Below, piece by piece: positions 11,876-25,824 of a stretch of DNA of 64,000 nt (its first letter is position 1; each line of letters starts with the position of its first letter). Position numbers and translations under genes: made by a program. A model generated the notes under the pieces. The model saw only the letters and a list, made by a program, of their open reading frames with translations, ran no database searches and was not told the origin of the DNA. This DNA is from Lasioglossum baleicum (Eukaryota; Arthropoda; Insecta; Hymenoptera; Halictidae): NCBI RefSeq assembly GCF_051020765.1, contig NW_027469311.1, positions 161,227-225,226 of the forward strand, given 5' to 3'.

Positions 11876-12918
11876 ATGCGTTATGCGTTATGCGTTATGC
11901 GTTATGCGTTATGCGTTATGCGTTATGCGTTATGCGTTATGAGTTTTGCGTTACGCGTTATGCGTTATGCGTTATGCGTTATGCGTTATGCTTATGCCTT
12001 ATGCGTTATGCGTTATGCGTTATGCGTTATGCGTTATGCGTTATGCGTTATGCGTTATGCGTTATGCGTTATGCGTTATGCGTTATGCGTTATGCGTTAT
12101 GCGTTATGCGTTATGCGTTATGCGTTATGCGTTATGCGTTATGCGTTATGAGTTTTGCGTTACGCGTTATGCGTTATGCGTTATGCGTTATGCGTTATGC
12201 GTTATGCGTTATTTGCGTTATGCGTTATGCGTTATGCGTTATGCGTTATGCGTTATGCGTTATGCGTTATGCGTTATGCGTTATGCGTTATGCGTTATGC
12301 GTTATGCGTTATGCGTTATGCGTTATGCGTTATGCGTTATGCGTTATGCGTTATGCGTTATGCGTTATGCGTTATGCGTTATGCGTTATGCGTTATGCGT
12401 TATGCGTTATGCGTTATGCGTTATGCGTTATGCGTTATGCGTTATGCGTTATGCGTTATGCGTTATGCGTTATGCGTTATGCGTTATGCGTTATGCGTTA
12501 TGCGTTATGCGTTATGCGTTATGCGTTATGCGTTATGCGTTATGCGTTATGCGTTATGCGTTATGCGTTATGCGTTATGCGTTATGCGTTATGCGTTATG
12601 CGTTATGCGTTATGCGTTATGCGTTATGCGTTATGCGTTATGCGTTATGCGTTATGCGTTATGCGTTATGCGTTATGCGTTATGCGTTATGCGTTATGCG
12701 TTATGCGTTAAGCGTTATTTGCGTTATGGGTTATGCGTTAAGCGTTATTTGCGTTATGGGTTATGCGTTATGCGTTATGCGTTATGCGTTATGCGTTATG
12801 CGTTATGCGTTATGCGTTATGCGTTATGCGTTATGCGTTATGCGTTATGCGTTATGCGTCATTTGCGTTATGCGTTATGCGTTATGCGTTATGCGTTATG
12901 CGTTATGCGTTATGCGTT

Positions 12919-12988
12919 GTGCGTTGTGCGATGTGCGTTGTGCGTTGTGCGTTGTGCGTTGTGCGTTGTGCGTTGTGCGTTCTGCGTT
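12919..12988 (+). repeat. GTG run 9, class 1 with GTGCGAT
   Basis: GTG, GTGCGAT (12926), 7 GTG, CTG (12982). Combines the class 3 start with the class 1 end. Upstream TTT9 is preceded by ATGCGTC. Confidence 0.92.
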
Positions 12989-13901
12989 ATGCGTTATGCG
13001 TTATGCGTTATGCGTTATGCGTTATGCGTTATGCGTTATGCGTTATGCGTTATGCGTTATGCGTTATGCGTTATGCGTTATGCGTTATGCGTTATGCGTT
13101 ATGCGTTATGCGTTATGCGTTATGCGTTATGCGTTATGCGTTATGCGTTATGCGTTATGCCATATGCGTTATGCGTTATGCGTTATGCGTTATGCGTTAT
13201 GAGTTTTGCGTTACGCGTTATGCGTTATGCGTTATGCGTTATGCGTTATGCGTTATGCGTTATGCGTTATGCGTTATGCGTTATGCGTTATGCGTTATGC
13301 GTTATGCGTTATGCGTCATGCGTTATGCGTTATGCGTTATGCGTTATGCGTTATGCGTTATGCGTTATGCGTTATGCGTTATGCGTTATGCGTTATGCGT
13401 TATGCGTTGTGCGTTATGCGTTATGCGTTATGCGTTATGCGTTATGCGTTATGCGTTATGCGTTATGCGTTATGCGTTATGCGTTATGCGTTATGCGTTA
13501 TGCGTATGCGTTATGCGTTATGCGTTATGCGTTATGCGTTATGCGTTATGCGTTATGCGTTATGCGTTATGCGTTATGCGTTATGCGTTATGAGTTTTGC
13601 GTTACGCGTTATGCGTTATGCGTTATGCGTTATGCGTTATGCGTTATGCGTTATGCGTTATGCGTTATGCGTTATGCGTTATCCGTTATTTGCGTTATGC
13701 GTTATGCGTTATGCGTTATGCGTTATGCGTTATGCGTTATGCGTTATGCGTTATGCGTTATGCGTTATGCGTTATGCGTTATGCGTTATGCGTTATGCGT
13801 TATGCGTTATGCGTTATGCGTTATGCGTTATTTGCGTTATGCGTTATGCGTTATGCGTTATGCGTTATGCGTTATGCGTTATGCGTTATGCGTTATGCGT
13901 T

Positions 13902-13971
13902 GTGCGTTGTGCGTTGTGCGTTGTGCGTTGTGCGTTGTGCGTTGTGCGTTGTGCGTTGTGCGTTCTGCGTT
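13902..13971 (+). repeat. GTG run 10, class 1
   Basis: 9 GTG units closed by CTG at 13965. Confidence 0.92.
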
Positions 13972-14281
13972 ATGCGTTATGCGTTATGCGTTATGCGTTA
14001 TGCGTTATGCGTTATGCGTTATGCGTTATGCGTTATGCGTTATGCGTTATGCGTTATGCGTTATGCGTTATGCGTTATGCGTTATGCGTTATGCGTTATG
14101 CGTTATGGGTTATGAGTTTTGCGTTACGCGTTATGGGTTATGCGTTATGCGTTATGCGTTATGCGTTATGCGTTATGCGTTATGCGTTATGCGTTATGCG
14201 TTATGCGTTATGCGTTATGCGTTATTTGCGTTATGCGTTATGCGTTATGCGTTATGCGTTATGCGTTATGCGTTATGCGTT

Positions 14282-14351
14282 GTGCGTTGTGCGTTGTGCG
14301 TTGTGCGTTGTGCGTTGTGCGTTGTGCGTTGTGCGTTGTGCGTTCTGCGTT
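14282..14351 (+). repeat. GTG run 11, class 1
   Basis: 9 GTG units closed by CTG at 14345, 380 bases after run 10. Leads to module A copy 3. Confidence 0.92.
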
Positions 14352-14596
14352 ATGCGTTATGCGTTATGCGTTATGCGTTATGCGTTATGCGTTATGCGTT
14401 ATGCGTTATGCGTTATGCGTTATGCGTTATGCGTTATGCGTTATGCGTTATGCGTTATGCGTTATGCGTTATGCGTTATGCGTTATGCGTTATGCGTTAT
14501 GCGTTATGCGTTATGCGTTATGCGTTATGCGTTATGCGTTATGCGTTATGCGTTATGCGTTATGCGTTATGCGTTATGCGTTATGCGTTATGCGTT

Positions 14597-14764
14597 TTGC
14601 GTTATGCGTTATGCGTTATGCGTTATGACTTTTGCATTATGCGTTATGCGTTATGCGTTATGCGTTATGGGCTATGCGTTATGCCTTATGGTTTATACGT
14701 TATGCGTTATGCGTTATGCGTTATGCGTTATGTGTTATGCGTTATGAGTTTTGCGTTACGCGTT
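14597..14764 (+). repeat. Module A, copy 3 (168 bases)
   Basis: Same 24-unit layout as copies 1 and 2 but with ATACGTT (14695) in place of ATACGTC. It follows a CTG-closed GTG run by 252 bases (36 units). Confidence 0.92.
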
Positions 14765-15401
14765 ATGCGTTATGCGTTATGCGTTATGCGTTATGCGTTA
14801 TGCGTTATGCGTTATGCGTTATGCGTTATGCGTTATGCGTTATGCGTTATGCGTTATGCGTTATGCGTTATGCGTTATGCGTTATGCGTTATGCGTTATG
14901 CGTTATGCGTTATGCTTATGCCATATGCGTTATGCGTTATGCGTTATGCGTTATGCGTTATGAGTTTTGCGTTACGCGTTATGCGTTATGCGTTATGCGT
15001 TATGCGTTATGCGTTATGCGTTATGCGTTATGCGTTATGCGTTATGCGTTATGCGTTATGCGTTATGCGTTATGCGTTATGCGTTATGCGTTATGCGTTA
15101 TGCGTTATGCGTTATGCGTTATGTGTTATGCGTTATGCGTTATGCGTTGTGCGTTATGCGTTATGCGTTATGCGTTATGCGTTATGCGTTATGCGTTATG
15201 CGTTATGCGTTATGCGTTATGCGTTATGCGTTATGCGTTATGCGTTATGCGTTATGCGTTATGCTTATGCCTTATGCGTTATGCGTTATGCGTTATGCGT
15301 TATGCGTTATGCGTTATGCGTTATGCGTTATGCGTTATGCGTTATGCGTTATTTGCGTTATGCGTTATGCGTTATGCGTTATGCGTTATGCGTTATGCGT
15401 T

Positions 15402-15471
15402 GTGCGTTGTGCGTTGTGCGTTGTGCGTTGTGCGTTGTGCGTTGTGCGTTGTGCGTTGTGCGTTCTGCGTT
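15402..15471 (+). repeat. GTG run 12, class 1
   Basis: 9 GTG units closed by CTG at 15465. Confidence 0.92.
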
Positions 15472-15844
15472 ATGCGTTATGCGTTATGCGTTATGCGTTA
15501 TGCGTTATGCGTTATGCGTTATGCGTTATGCGTTATGCGTTATGCGTTATGCGTTATGCGTTATGCGTTATGCGTTATGCGTTATGCGTTATGCGTTATG
15601 CGTTATGCGTTATGCGTTATGCGTTATGCGTTATGGGTTATGAGTTTTGCGTTACGCGTTATGGGTTATGCGTTATGCGTTATGCGTTATGCGTTATGCG
15701 TTATGCGTTATGCGTTATGCGTTATGCGTTATGCGTTATGCGTTATGCGTTATGCGTTATGCGTTATGCGTTATGCGTTATGCGTTATTTGCGTTATGCG
15801 TTATGCGTTATGCGTTATGCGTTATGCGTTATGCGTTATGCGTT

Positions 15845-15921
15845 GTGCGTTGTGCGTTGTGCGTTGTGCGTTGTGCGTTGTGCGTTGTGCGTTGTGCGTT
15901 GTGCGTTGTGCGTTCTGCGTT
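15845..15921 (+). repeat. GTG run 13, class 1
   Basis: 10 GTG units closed by CTG at 15915. Leads to module A copy 4; the pair of runs then A repeats the 13.9-14.8 kb arrangement. Confidence 0.92.
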
Positions 15922-16138
15922 ATGCGTTATGCGTTATGCGTTATGCGTTATGCGTTATGCGTTATGCGTTATGCGTTATGCGTTATGCGTTATGCGTTAT
16001 GCGTTATGCGTTATGCGTTATGCGTTATGCGTTATGCGTTATGCGTTATGCGTTATGCGTTATGCGTTATGCGTTATGCGTTATGCGTTATGCGTTATGC
16101 GTTATGCGTTATGCGTTATGCGTTATGCGTTATGCGTT

Positions 16139-16306
16139 TTGCGTTATGCGTTATGCGTTATGCGTTATGACTTTTGCATTATGCGTTATGCGTTATGCGT
16201 TATGCGTTATGGGCTATGCGTTATGCCTTATGGTTTATACGTTATGCGTTATGCGTTATGTGTTATGCGTTATGTGTTATGCGTTATGAGTTTTGCGTTA
16301 CGCGTT
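16139..16306 (+). repeat. Module A, copy 4 (168 bases, extra TGT)
   Basis: Layout as copy 3. One of the four canonical units before TGT is itself changed to ATGTGTT (16258), a CpG to TpG change. It starts 224 bases (32 units) after the CTG unit of the preceding GTG run. Confidence 0.92.
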
Positions 16307-17534
16307 ATGCGTTATGCGTTATGCGTTATGCGTTATGCGTTATGCGTTATGCGTTATGCGTTATGCGTTATGCGTTATGCGTTATGCGTTATGCGTTATG
16401 CGTTATGCTTATGCCATATGCGTTATGCGTTATGCGTTATGCGTTATGCGTTATGAGTTTTGCGTTACGCGTTATGCGTTATGCGTTATGCGTTATGCGT
16501 TATGCGTTATGCGTTATGCGTTATGCGTTATGCGTTATGCGTTATGCGTTATGCGTTATGCGTTATGCGTTATGCGTTATGCGTTATGCGTTATGCGTTA
16601 TGCGTTATGCGTTATGCGTTATGCGTTATGCGTTATGCGTTATGCGTTATGCGTTATGCGTTATGCGTTATGCGTTGTGCGTTATGCGTTATGCGTTATG
16701 CGTTATGCGTTATGCGTTATGCGTTATGCGTTATGCGTTATGCGTTATGCGTTATGCGTTATGCGTTATGCGTTATGCGTTATGCGTTATGCGTTATGCG
16801 TTATGCGTTATGCGTTATGCGTTATGCGTTATGCGTTATGCGTTATGCGTTATGCGTTATGCGTTATGCGTTATGCGTTATGCGTTATGCGTTATGAGTT
16901 TTGCGTTACGCGTTATGCGTTATGCGTTATGCGTTATGCGTTATGCGTTATGCGTTATTTGCGTTATGCGTTATGCGTTATGCGTTATGCGTTATGCGTT
17001 ATGCGTTATGCGTTATGCGTTATGCGTTATGCGTTATGCGTTATGCGTTATGCGTTATGCGTTATGCGTTATGCGTTATGCGTTATGCGTTATGCGTTAT
17101 GCGTTATGCGTTATGCGTTATGCGTTATGCGTTATGCGTTATGCGTTATGCGTTATGCGTTATGCGTTATGCGTTATGCGTTATGCGTTATGCGTTATGC
17201 GTTATGCGTTATGCGTTATGCGTTATGCGTTATGAGTTTTGCGTTACGCGTTATGCGTTATGCGTTATGCGTTATGCGTTATGCGTTATGCGTTATGCGT
17301 TATTTGCGTTATGCGTTATGCGTTATGCGTTATGCGTTATGCGTTATGCGTTATGCGTTATGCGTTATGCGTTATGCGTTATGCGTTATGCGTTATGCGT
17401 TATGCGTTATGCGTTATGCGTTATGCGTTATGCGTTATGCGTTATGCGTTATGCGTTATGCGTTATGCGTTATGCGTTATGCGTTATGCGTTATGCGTTA
17501 TGCGTAATGCGTTATGCGTTATGCGTTATGCGTT

Positions 17535-17632
17535 ATGCTTTAGGCGTTATGCGTAATGCGTTATGCGTTATGCGTTATGCGTTATGCGTTATGCGTTATG
17601 CGTTATGCGTTATGCGTTATGCGTTCTGCGTT
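17535..17632 (+). repeat. Module E, copy 6 (longest)
   Basis: CTG at 17626, 91 bases from the start. An extra ATGCGTA unit lies 35 bases upstream (17500). Confidence 0.92.
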
Positions 17633-17934
17633 ATGCGTTATGCGTTATGCGTTATGCGTTATGCGTTATGCGTTATGCGTTATGCGTTATGCGTTATGCG
17701 TTATGCGTTATGCGTTATGCGTTATGCGTTATGCGTTATGCGTTATGCGTTATGCGTTATGCGTTATGCGTTATGCGTTATGCGTTATGCGTTATGCGTT
17801 ATGCGTTTATGCGTTATGCGTTATGCGTTATGCGTTATGCGTTATGCGTTATGCGTTATGCGTTATGCGTTATGCGTTATGCGTTATGCGTTATGCGTTA
17901 TGCGTTATGCGTTATGCGTTATGCGTTATGCGTT

Positions 17935-18135
17935 ATGAGTTTTGCGTTTTGCGTTATGCGTTATGCGTTATGCGTTAAGCGTTATGCGTTATGCGTTATG
18001 CTTATGCCATATGCGTTATGCGTTATGCGTTATGCGTTATGCGTTATGCGTTATGCGTTATGCGTTATGCGTTATGAGTTTTGCGTTACGCGTTATGCGT
18101 TATGCGTTATGCGTTATGCGTTATGCTTATGCCTT
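17935..18135 (+). repeat. Module C, copy 6
   Basis: 9 m between CAT (18004) and B (18074); second 6-mer at 18123. Confidence 0.92.
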
Positions 18136-18783
18136 ATGCGTTATGCGTTATGCGTTATGCGTTATGCGTTATGCGTTATGCGTTATGCGTTATGCGTTAT
18201 GCGTTATGCGTTATGCGTTATGCGTTATGCGTTATGCGTTATGCGTTATGCGTTATGCGTTATGCGTTATGCGTTATGCGTTATGCGTTATGCGTTATGC
18301 GTTATGCGTTATGCGTTATGCGTTATGCGTTATGCGTTATGCGTTATGCGTTATGCGTTATGCGTTATGCGTTATGCGTTATGCGTTATGCGTTATGCGT
18401 TATGCGTTATGAGTTTTGCGTTACGCGTTATGCGTTATGCGTTATGCGTTATGCGTTATGCGTTATTTGCGTTATGCGTTATGCGTTATGCGTTATGCGT
18501 TATGCGTTATGCGTTATGCGTTATGCGTTATGCGTTATGCGTTATGCGTTATGCGTTATGCGTTATGCGTTATGCGTTATGCGTTATGCGTTATGCGTTA
18601 TGCGTTATGCGTTATGCGTTATGCGTTATGCGTTATGCGTTATGCGTTATGCGTTATGCGTTATGCGTTATGCGTTATGCGTTATGCGTTATGCGTTATG
18701 CGTTATGCGTTATGCGTTATGCGTTATGCGTTATGCGTTATGCGTTATTTGCGTTATGCGTTATGCGTTATGCGTTATGCGTT

Positions 18784-18860
18784 GTGCGTTGTGCGTTGTG
18801 CGTTGTGCGTTGTGCGTTATGCGTTATGCGTTGTGCGTTGTGCGTTGTGCGTTCTGCGTT
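18784..18860 (+). repeat. GTG run 14, hybrid form, CTG-closed
   Basis: 5 GTG, 2 m, 3 GTG, CTG (18854). The two inner canonical units are the class 2 signature, moved to the middle of a class 1 run. Confidence 0.92.
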
Positions 18861-19063
18861 ATGCGTTATGCGTTATGCGTTATGCGTTATGCGTTATGCG
18901 TTATGCGTTATGCGTTATGCGTTATGCGTTATGCGTTATGCGTTATGCGTTATGCGTTATGCGTTATGCGTTATGCGTTATGCGTTATGCGTTATGCGTT
19001 ATGCGTTATGCGTTATGCGTTATGCGTTATGCGTTATGCGTTATGCGTTATGCGTTATGCGTT

Positions 19064-19077
19064 ATGACTTTTGCATT
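19064..19077 (+). repeat. Module A remnant: GAC-TTGCATT pair
   Basis: Only the two diagnostic units remain, with canonical units on both sides. It lies 210 bases after a hybrid GTG run and 78 bases before the next AAG module. Confidence 0.85.
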
Positions 19078-19154
19078 ATGCGTTATGCGTTATGCGTTAT
19101 GCGTTATGCGTTATGCGTTATGCGTTATGCGTTATGCGTTATGCGTTATGCGTT

Positions 19155-19438
19155 AAGCGTTATTTGCGTTATGGGTTATGCGTTATGCGTTATGGGTTAT
19201 GCGTTATGCGTTATGCGTTATGCGTTATGCGTTATGCGTAATGCGTTATGCGTTATGCGTTATGCGTTATGCGTTATGCGTTATGCGTTATTTGCGTTAT
19301 GCGTTATGCGTTATGCGTTATGCGTTATGCGTTATGCGTTGTGCGTTATGCGTTATGCGTTGTGCGTTGTGCGTTGTGCGTTGTGCGTTGTGCGTTGTGC
19401 GTTGTGCGTTGTGCGTTGTGCGTTGTGCGTTGTGCGTT
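19155..19438 (+). repeat. G cassette 1 with class 2 GTG run 15
   Basis: AAG, TTT9, GGG (19171), 2 m, GGG (19192), 13 units including ATGCGTA (19234), TTT9 (19290), 6 m, then the run: GTG (19341), 2 m, 11 GTG, returning to canonical units at 19439. It lacks the 6-mer-CAC start of later copies. Confidence 0.9.
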
Positions 19439-22400
19439 ATGCGTTATGCGTTATGCGTTATGCGTTATGCGTTATGCGTTATGCGTTATGCGTTATGCGT
19501 TATGCGTTATGCGTTATGCGTTATGCGTTATGCGTTATGCGTTATGCGTTATGCGTTATGCGTTATGCGTTATGCGTTATGCGTTATGCGTTATGCGTTA
19601 TGCGTTATGCGTTATGCGTTATGCGTTATGCGTTATGCGTTATGCGTTATGCGTTATGCGTTATGCGTTATGCGTTATGCGTTATGCGTTATGCGTTATG
19701 CGTTATGCGTTATGCGTTATGCGTTATGCGTTATGCGTTATGCGTTATGCGTTATGCGTTATGCGTTATGCGTTATGCGTTATGCGTTGTGCGTTATGCG
19801 TTATGCGTTATGCGTTATGCGTTATGCGTTATGCGTTATGCGTTATGCGTTATGCGTTATGCGTTATGCGTTATGCGTTATGCGTTATGCGTTATGCGTT
19901 ATGCGTTATGCGTTATGCGTTATGCGTTATGCGTTATGCGTTATGCGTTATGCGTTATGCGTTATGCGTTATGCGTTATGCGTTATGCGTTATGCGTTAT
20001 GCGTTATGCGTTATGAGTTTTGCGTTACGCGTTATGCGTTATGCGTTATGCGTTATGCGTTATGCGTTATGCGTTATGCGTTATTTGCGTTATGCGTTAT
20101 GCGTTATGCGTTATGCGTTATGCGTTATGCGTTATGCGTTATGCGTTATGCGTTATGCGTTATGCGTTATGCGTTATGCGTTATGCGTTATGCGTTATGC
20201 GTTATGCGTTATGCGTTATGCGTTATGCGTTATGCGTTATGCGTTATGCGTTATGCGTTATGCGTTATGCGTTATGCGTTATGCGTTATGCGTTATGCGT
20301 TATGCGTTATGCGTTATGCGTTATGCGTTATGCGTTATGAGTTTTGCGTTACGCGTTATGCGTTATGCGTTATGCGTTATGCGTTATGCGTTATGCGTTA
20401 TGCGTTATGCGTTATTTGCGTTATGCGTTATGCGTTATGCGTTATGCGTTATGCGTTATGCGTTATGCGTTATGCGTTATGCGTTATGCGTTATGCGTTA
20501 TGCGTTATGCGTTATGCGTTATGCGTTATGCGTTATGCGTTATGCGTTATGCGTTATGCGTTATGCGTTATGCGTTATGCGTTATGCGTTATGCGTTATG
20601 CGTTATGCGTTATGCGTTATGCGTTATGCGTTATGAGTTTTGCGTTACGCGTTATGCGTTATGCGTTATGCGTTATGCGTTATGCGTTATGCGTTATGCG
20701 TTATGCGTTATGCTTATGCCACATGCGTTATGCGTTATGCGTTATGCGTTATGCGTTATGCGTTATGCGTTATGCGTTATGCGTTAAGCGTTATTTGCGT
20801 TATGGGTTATGCGTTATGCGTTATGGGTTATGCGTTATGCGTTATGCGTTATGCGTTATGCGTTATGCGTTATGCGTTATGCGTTATGCGTTATGCGTTA
20901 TGCGTTATGCGTTATGCGTTATGCGTTATGCGTTATGCGTTATGCGTTATGCGTTATGCGTTATGCGTTATGCGTTATGCGTTATGCGTTATGCGTTATG
21001 CGTTATGCGTTATGCGTTATGCGTTATGCGTTATGCGTTATGCGTTATGCGTTATGCGTTATGCGTTATGCGTTATGCGTTATGCGTTATGCGTTATGCG
21101 TTATGCGTTATGCGTTATGCGTTATGCGTTATGCGTTATGCGTTATGCTTATGCCACATGCGTTATGCGTTATGCGTTATGCGTTATGCGTTATGCGTTA
21201 TGCGTTATGCGTTATGCGTTATGCGTTAAGCGTTATTTGCGTTATGGGTTATGCGTTATGCGTTATGCGTTATGCGTTATGCGTTATGCGTTATGCGTTA
21301 TGCGTTATGCGTTATGCGTTATGCGTTATGCGTTATGCGTTATGCGTTATGCGTTATGCGTTATGCGTTATGCGTTATGCGTTATGCGTTATGCGTTATG
21401 CGTTATGCGTTATGCGTTATGAGTTTTGCGTTACGCGTTATGCGTTATGCGTTATGCGTTATGCGTTATGCGTTATTTGCGTTATGCGTTATGCGTTATG
21501 CGTTATGCGTTATGCGTTATGCGTTATGCGTTATGCGTTATGCGTTATGCGTTATGCGTTATGCGTTATGCGTTATGCGTTATGCGTTATGCGTTATGCG
21601 TTATGCGTTATGCGTTATGCGTTATGCTTATGCCACATGCGTTATGCGTTATGCGTTATGCGTTATGCGTTATGCGTTATGCGTTATGCGTTATGCGTTA
21701 TGCGTTATGCGTTATGCGTTATGCGTTATGCGTTAAGCGTTATTTGCGTTATGGGTTATGCGTTATGCGTTATGGGTTATGCGTTATGCGTTATGCGTTA
21801 TGCGTTATGCGTTATGCGTTATGCGTTATGCGTTATGCGTTATGCGTTATGCGTTATGCGTTATGCGTTATGCGTTATGCGTTATGCGTTATGCGTTATG
21901 CGTTATGCGTTATGCGTTAAGCGTTATTTGCGTTATGGGTTATGCGTTATGCGTTATGGGTTATGCGTTATGCGTTATGCGTTATGCGTTATGCGTTATG
22001 CGTTATGCGTTATGCGTTATGCGTTATGCGTTATGCGTTATGCGTTATGCGTTATGCGTTATGCGTTATGCGTTATGCGTTATGCGTTATGCGTTATGCG
22101 TTATGCGTTATGCGTTATGCGTTATGCGTTATGCGTTATGCGTTATGCGTTATGCGTTATGCGTTATGCGTTATGCGTTATGCGTTATGCGTTATGCGTT
22201 ATGCGTTATGCTTATGCCACATGCGTTATGCGTTATGCGTTATGCGTTATGCGTTATGCGTTATGCGTTATGCGTTATGCGTTATGCGTTATGCGTTAAG
22301 CGTTATTTGCGTTATGGGTTATGCGTTATGCGTTATGGGTTATGCGTTATGCGTTATGCGTTATGCGTTATGCGTTATGCGTTATGCGTTATGCGTTATG

Positions 22401-22905
22401 CGTTATGCGTTATGCGTTATGCGTTATGCGTTATGCGTTATGCGTTATGCGTTATGCGTTATGCGTTATGCGTTATGCGTTATGCGTTATGCGTTATGCG
22501 TTATGCGTTATGCGTTATGCGTTATGCGTTATGCGTTATGCGTTATGCGTTATGCGTTATGCGTTATGCGTTAAGCGTTATTTGCGTTATGGGTTATGCG
22601 TTATGCGTTATGGGTTATGCGTTATGCGTTATGCGTTATGCGTTATGCGTTATGCGTTATGCGTTATGCGTTATGCGTTATGCGTTATGCGTTATGCGTT
22701 ATTTGCGTTATGCGTTATGCGTTATGCGTTATGCGTTATGCGTTATGCGTTATGCGTTATGCGTTATGCGTTATGCGTTATGCGTTATGCGTTATGCGTT
22801 ATGCGTTATGCGTTATGCGTTATGCGTTATGCGTTATGCGTTATGCGTTATGCGTTATGCGTTATGCGTTATGCGTTATGCGTTATGCGTTATGCGTTAT
22901 GCGTT

Positions 22906-23080
22906 TTGCGTTATGCGTTATGCGTTATGCGTTATGCGTTATGACTTTTGCATTATGCGTTATGCGTTATGCGTTATGCGTTATGGGCTATGCGTTATGC
23001 CTTATGGTTTATACGTTATGCGTTATGCGTTATGCGTTATGCGTTATGTGTTATGCGTTATGAGTTTTGCGTTACGCGTT
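22906..23080 (+). repeat. Module A, copy 5 (175 bases)
   Basis: First copy with 4 canonical units between TTG and GAC (22941); copies 1-4 have 3. The rest matches copy 3, with ATACGTT at 23011 and TGT at 23046. Confidence 0.92.
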
Positions 23081-23784
23081 ATGCGTTATGCGTTATGCGT
23101 TATGCGTTATGCGTTATGCGTTATGCGTTATGCGTTATTTGCGATATGCGTTATGCGTTATGCGTTATGCGTTATGCGTTATGCGTTATGCGTTATGCGT
23201 TATGCGTTATGCGTTATGCGTTATGCGTTATGCGTTATGCGTTATGCGTTATGCGTTATGCGTTATGCGTTATGCGTTATGCGTTATGCGTTATGCGTTA
23301 TGCGTTATGCGTTATGCGTTATGCGTTATGCGTTATGCGTTATGCGTTATGAGTTTTGCGTTACGCGTTATGCGTTATGCGTTATGCGTTATGCGTTATG
23401 CGTTATTTGCGTTATGCGTTATGCGTTATGCGTTATGCGTTATGCGTTATGCGTTATGCGTTATGCGTTATGCGTTATGCGTTATGCGTTATGCGTTATG
23501 CGTTATGCGTTATGCGTTATGCGTTATGGGTTATGAGTTTTGCGTTACGCGTTATGCGTTATGCGTTATGCGTTATGCGTTATGCGTTATGCGTTATGCG
23601 TTATGCGTTATGCGTTATGCGTTATGCGTTATGCGTTATGCGTTATGCGTTATGCGTTATGCGTTATGCGTTATGCGTTATGCGTTATGCGTTATGCGTT
23701 ATGCGTTATGCGTTATGCGTTATGCGTTATGCGTTATGCGTTATGCGTTATGCGTTATGCGTTATGCGTTATGCGTTATGCGTT

Positions 23785-23959
23785 TTGCGTTATGCGTTAT
23801 GCGTTATGCGTTATGCGTTATGACTTTTGCATTATGCGTTATGCGTTATGCGTTATGCGTTATGGGCTATGCGTTATGCCTTATGGCTTATACGTTATGC
23901 GTTATGCGGTATGCGTTATGCGTTATGTGTTATGCGTTATGAGTTTTGCGTTACGCGTT
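23785..23959 (+). repeat. Module A, copy 6 (175 bases, two private changes)
   Basis: Matches copy 5 except for ATGGCTT (23883) in place of ATGGTTT and a GGT unit (23904) among the four units after ATACGTT. It lies 879 bases after copy 5. Confidence 0.92.
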
Positions 23960-25824
23960 ATGCGTTATGCGTTATGCGTTATGCGTTATGCGTTATGCGT
24001 TATGCGTTATTTGCGTTATGCGTTATGCGTTATGCGTTATGCGTTATGCGTTATGCGTTATGCGTTATGCGTTATGCGTTATGCGTTATGCGTTATGCGT
24101 TATGCGTTATGCGTTATGCGTTATGCGTTATGCGTTATGCGTTATGCGTTATGCGTTATGCGTTATGCGTTATGCGTTATGCGTTATGCGTTATGCGTTA
24201 TGAGTTTTGCGTTACGCGTTATGCGTTATGCGTTATGCGTTATGCGTTATGCGTTATTTGCGTTATGCGTTATGCGTTATGCGTTATGCGTTATGCGTTA
24301 TGCGTTATGCGTTATGCGTTATGCGTTATGCGTTATGCTTATGCCACATGCGTTATGCGTTATGCGTTATGCGTTATGCGTTATGCGTTATGCGTTATGC
24401 GTTATGCTTATGCCACATGCGTTATGCGTTATGCGTTATGCGTTATGCGTTATGCGTTATGCGTTATGCGTTATGCGTTAAGCGTTATTTGCGTTATGGG
24501 TTATGCGTTATGCGTTATGGGTTATGCGTTATGCGTTATGCGTTATGCGTTATGCGTTATGCGTTATGCGTTATGCGTTATGCGTTATGCGTTATGCGTT
24601 ATGCGTTATGCGTTATGCGTTATGCGTTATGCGTTATGCGTTATGCGTTATGCGTTATGCGTTATGCGTTATGCGTTATGCGTTATGCGTTATGCGTTAT
24701 GCGTTATGCGTTATGCGTTATGCGTTATGCGTTATGCGTTATGCGTTATGCGTTATGCGTTATGCGTTATGCGTTATGCGTTATGCGTTATGCGTTATGC
24801 GTTATGCTTATGCCACATGCGTTATGCGTTATGCGTTATGCGTTATGCGTTATGCGTTATGCGTTATGCGTTATGCGTTATGCGTTATGCGTTATGCGTT
24901 AAGCGTTATTTGCGTTATGGGTTATGCGTTATGCGTTATGCGTTATGCGTTATGCGTTATGCGTTATGCGTTATGCGTTATGCGTTATGCGTTATGCGTT
25001 ATGCGTTATGCGTTATGCGTTATGCGTTATGCGTTATGCGTTATGCGTTATGCGTTATGCGTTATGCGTTATGAGTTTTGCGTTACGCGTTATGCGTTAT
25101 GCGTTATGCGTTATGCGTTATGCGTTATTTGCGTTATGCGTTATGCGTTATGCGTTATGCGTTATGCGTTATGCGTTATGCGTTATGCGTTATGCGTTAT
25201 GCGTTATGCGTTATGCGTTATGCGTTATGCGTTATGCGTTATGCGTTATGCGTTATGCGTTATGCGTTATGCGTTATGCGTTATGCGTTATGCGTTATGC
25301 GTTATGCGTTATGCTTATGCCACATGCGTTATGCGTTATGCGTTATGCGTTATGCGTTATGCGTTATGCGTTATGCGTTATGCGTTATGCGTTAAGCGTT
25401 ATTTGCGTTATGGGTTATGCGTTATGCGTTATGGGTTATGCGTTATGCGTTATGCGTTATGCGTTATGCGTTATGCGTTATGCGTTATGCGTTATGCGTT
25501 ATGCGTTATGCGTTATGCGTTATGCGTTATGCGTTATGCGTTATGCGTTATGCGTTATGCGTTAAGCGTTATTTGCGTTATGGGTTATGCGTTATGCGTT
25601 ATGGGTTATGCGTTATGCGTTATGCGTTATGCGTTATGCGTTATGCGTTATGCGTTATGCGTTATGCGTTATGCGTTATGCGTTATGCGTTATGCGTTAT
25701 GCGTTATGCGTTATGCGTTATGCGTTATGCGTTATGCGTTATGCGTTATGCGTTATGCGTTATGCGTTATGCGTTATGCGTTATGCGTTATGCGTTATGC
25801 GTTATGCGTTATGCGTTATGCGTT

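Larger units (their letters stand above)
7131..16306 (+). repeat. Array domain 2: CTG-closed GTG runs and single-GGG AAG modules
   Basis: The domain opens with a 9-base TTT9 unit at 7131, then the first GTG run. It contains 13 GTG runs, six AAG-TTT9-GGG modules (AAG at 7958, 8065, 9427, 9849, 12710, 12740), one D-like module (7357), one E module (10608) and two A modules at its 3' end (14597, 16139). The AAG modules here have one GGG unit, not the pair seen further on. The modules at 12710 and 12740 are almost back to back, an evident tandem duplication. A TGT-m-GGG-GAG order recurs at 8797, 8972 and 10287. Confidence 0.88.
16307..18783 (+). repeat. Array domain 3: B, C and E modules, no GTG runs
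   Basis: After the A module ending at 16306 the array reverts to domain 1 style: B elements at about 16453, 16894, 17232, 18074 and 18409, an E module at 17535 and a C module at 17935. Only a lone GTG unit (about 16675) is present. An 8-base unit with an extra T lies at 17801. TTT9 units follow the B elements at 16894, 17232 and 18409. Confidence 0.85.
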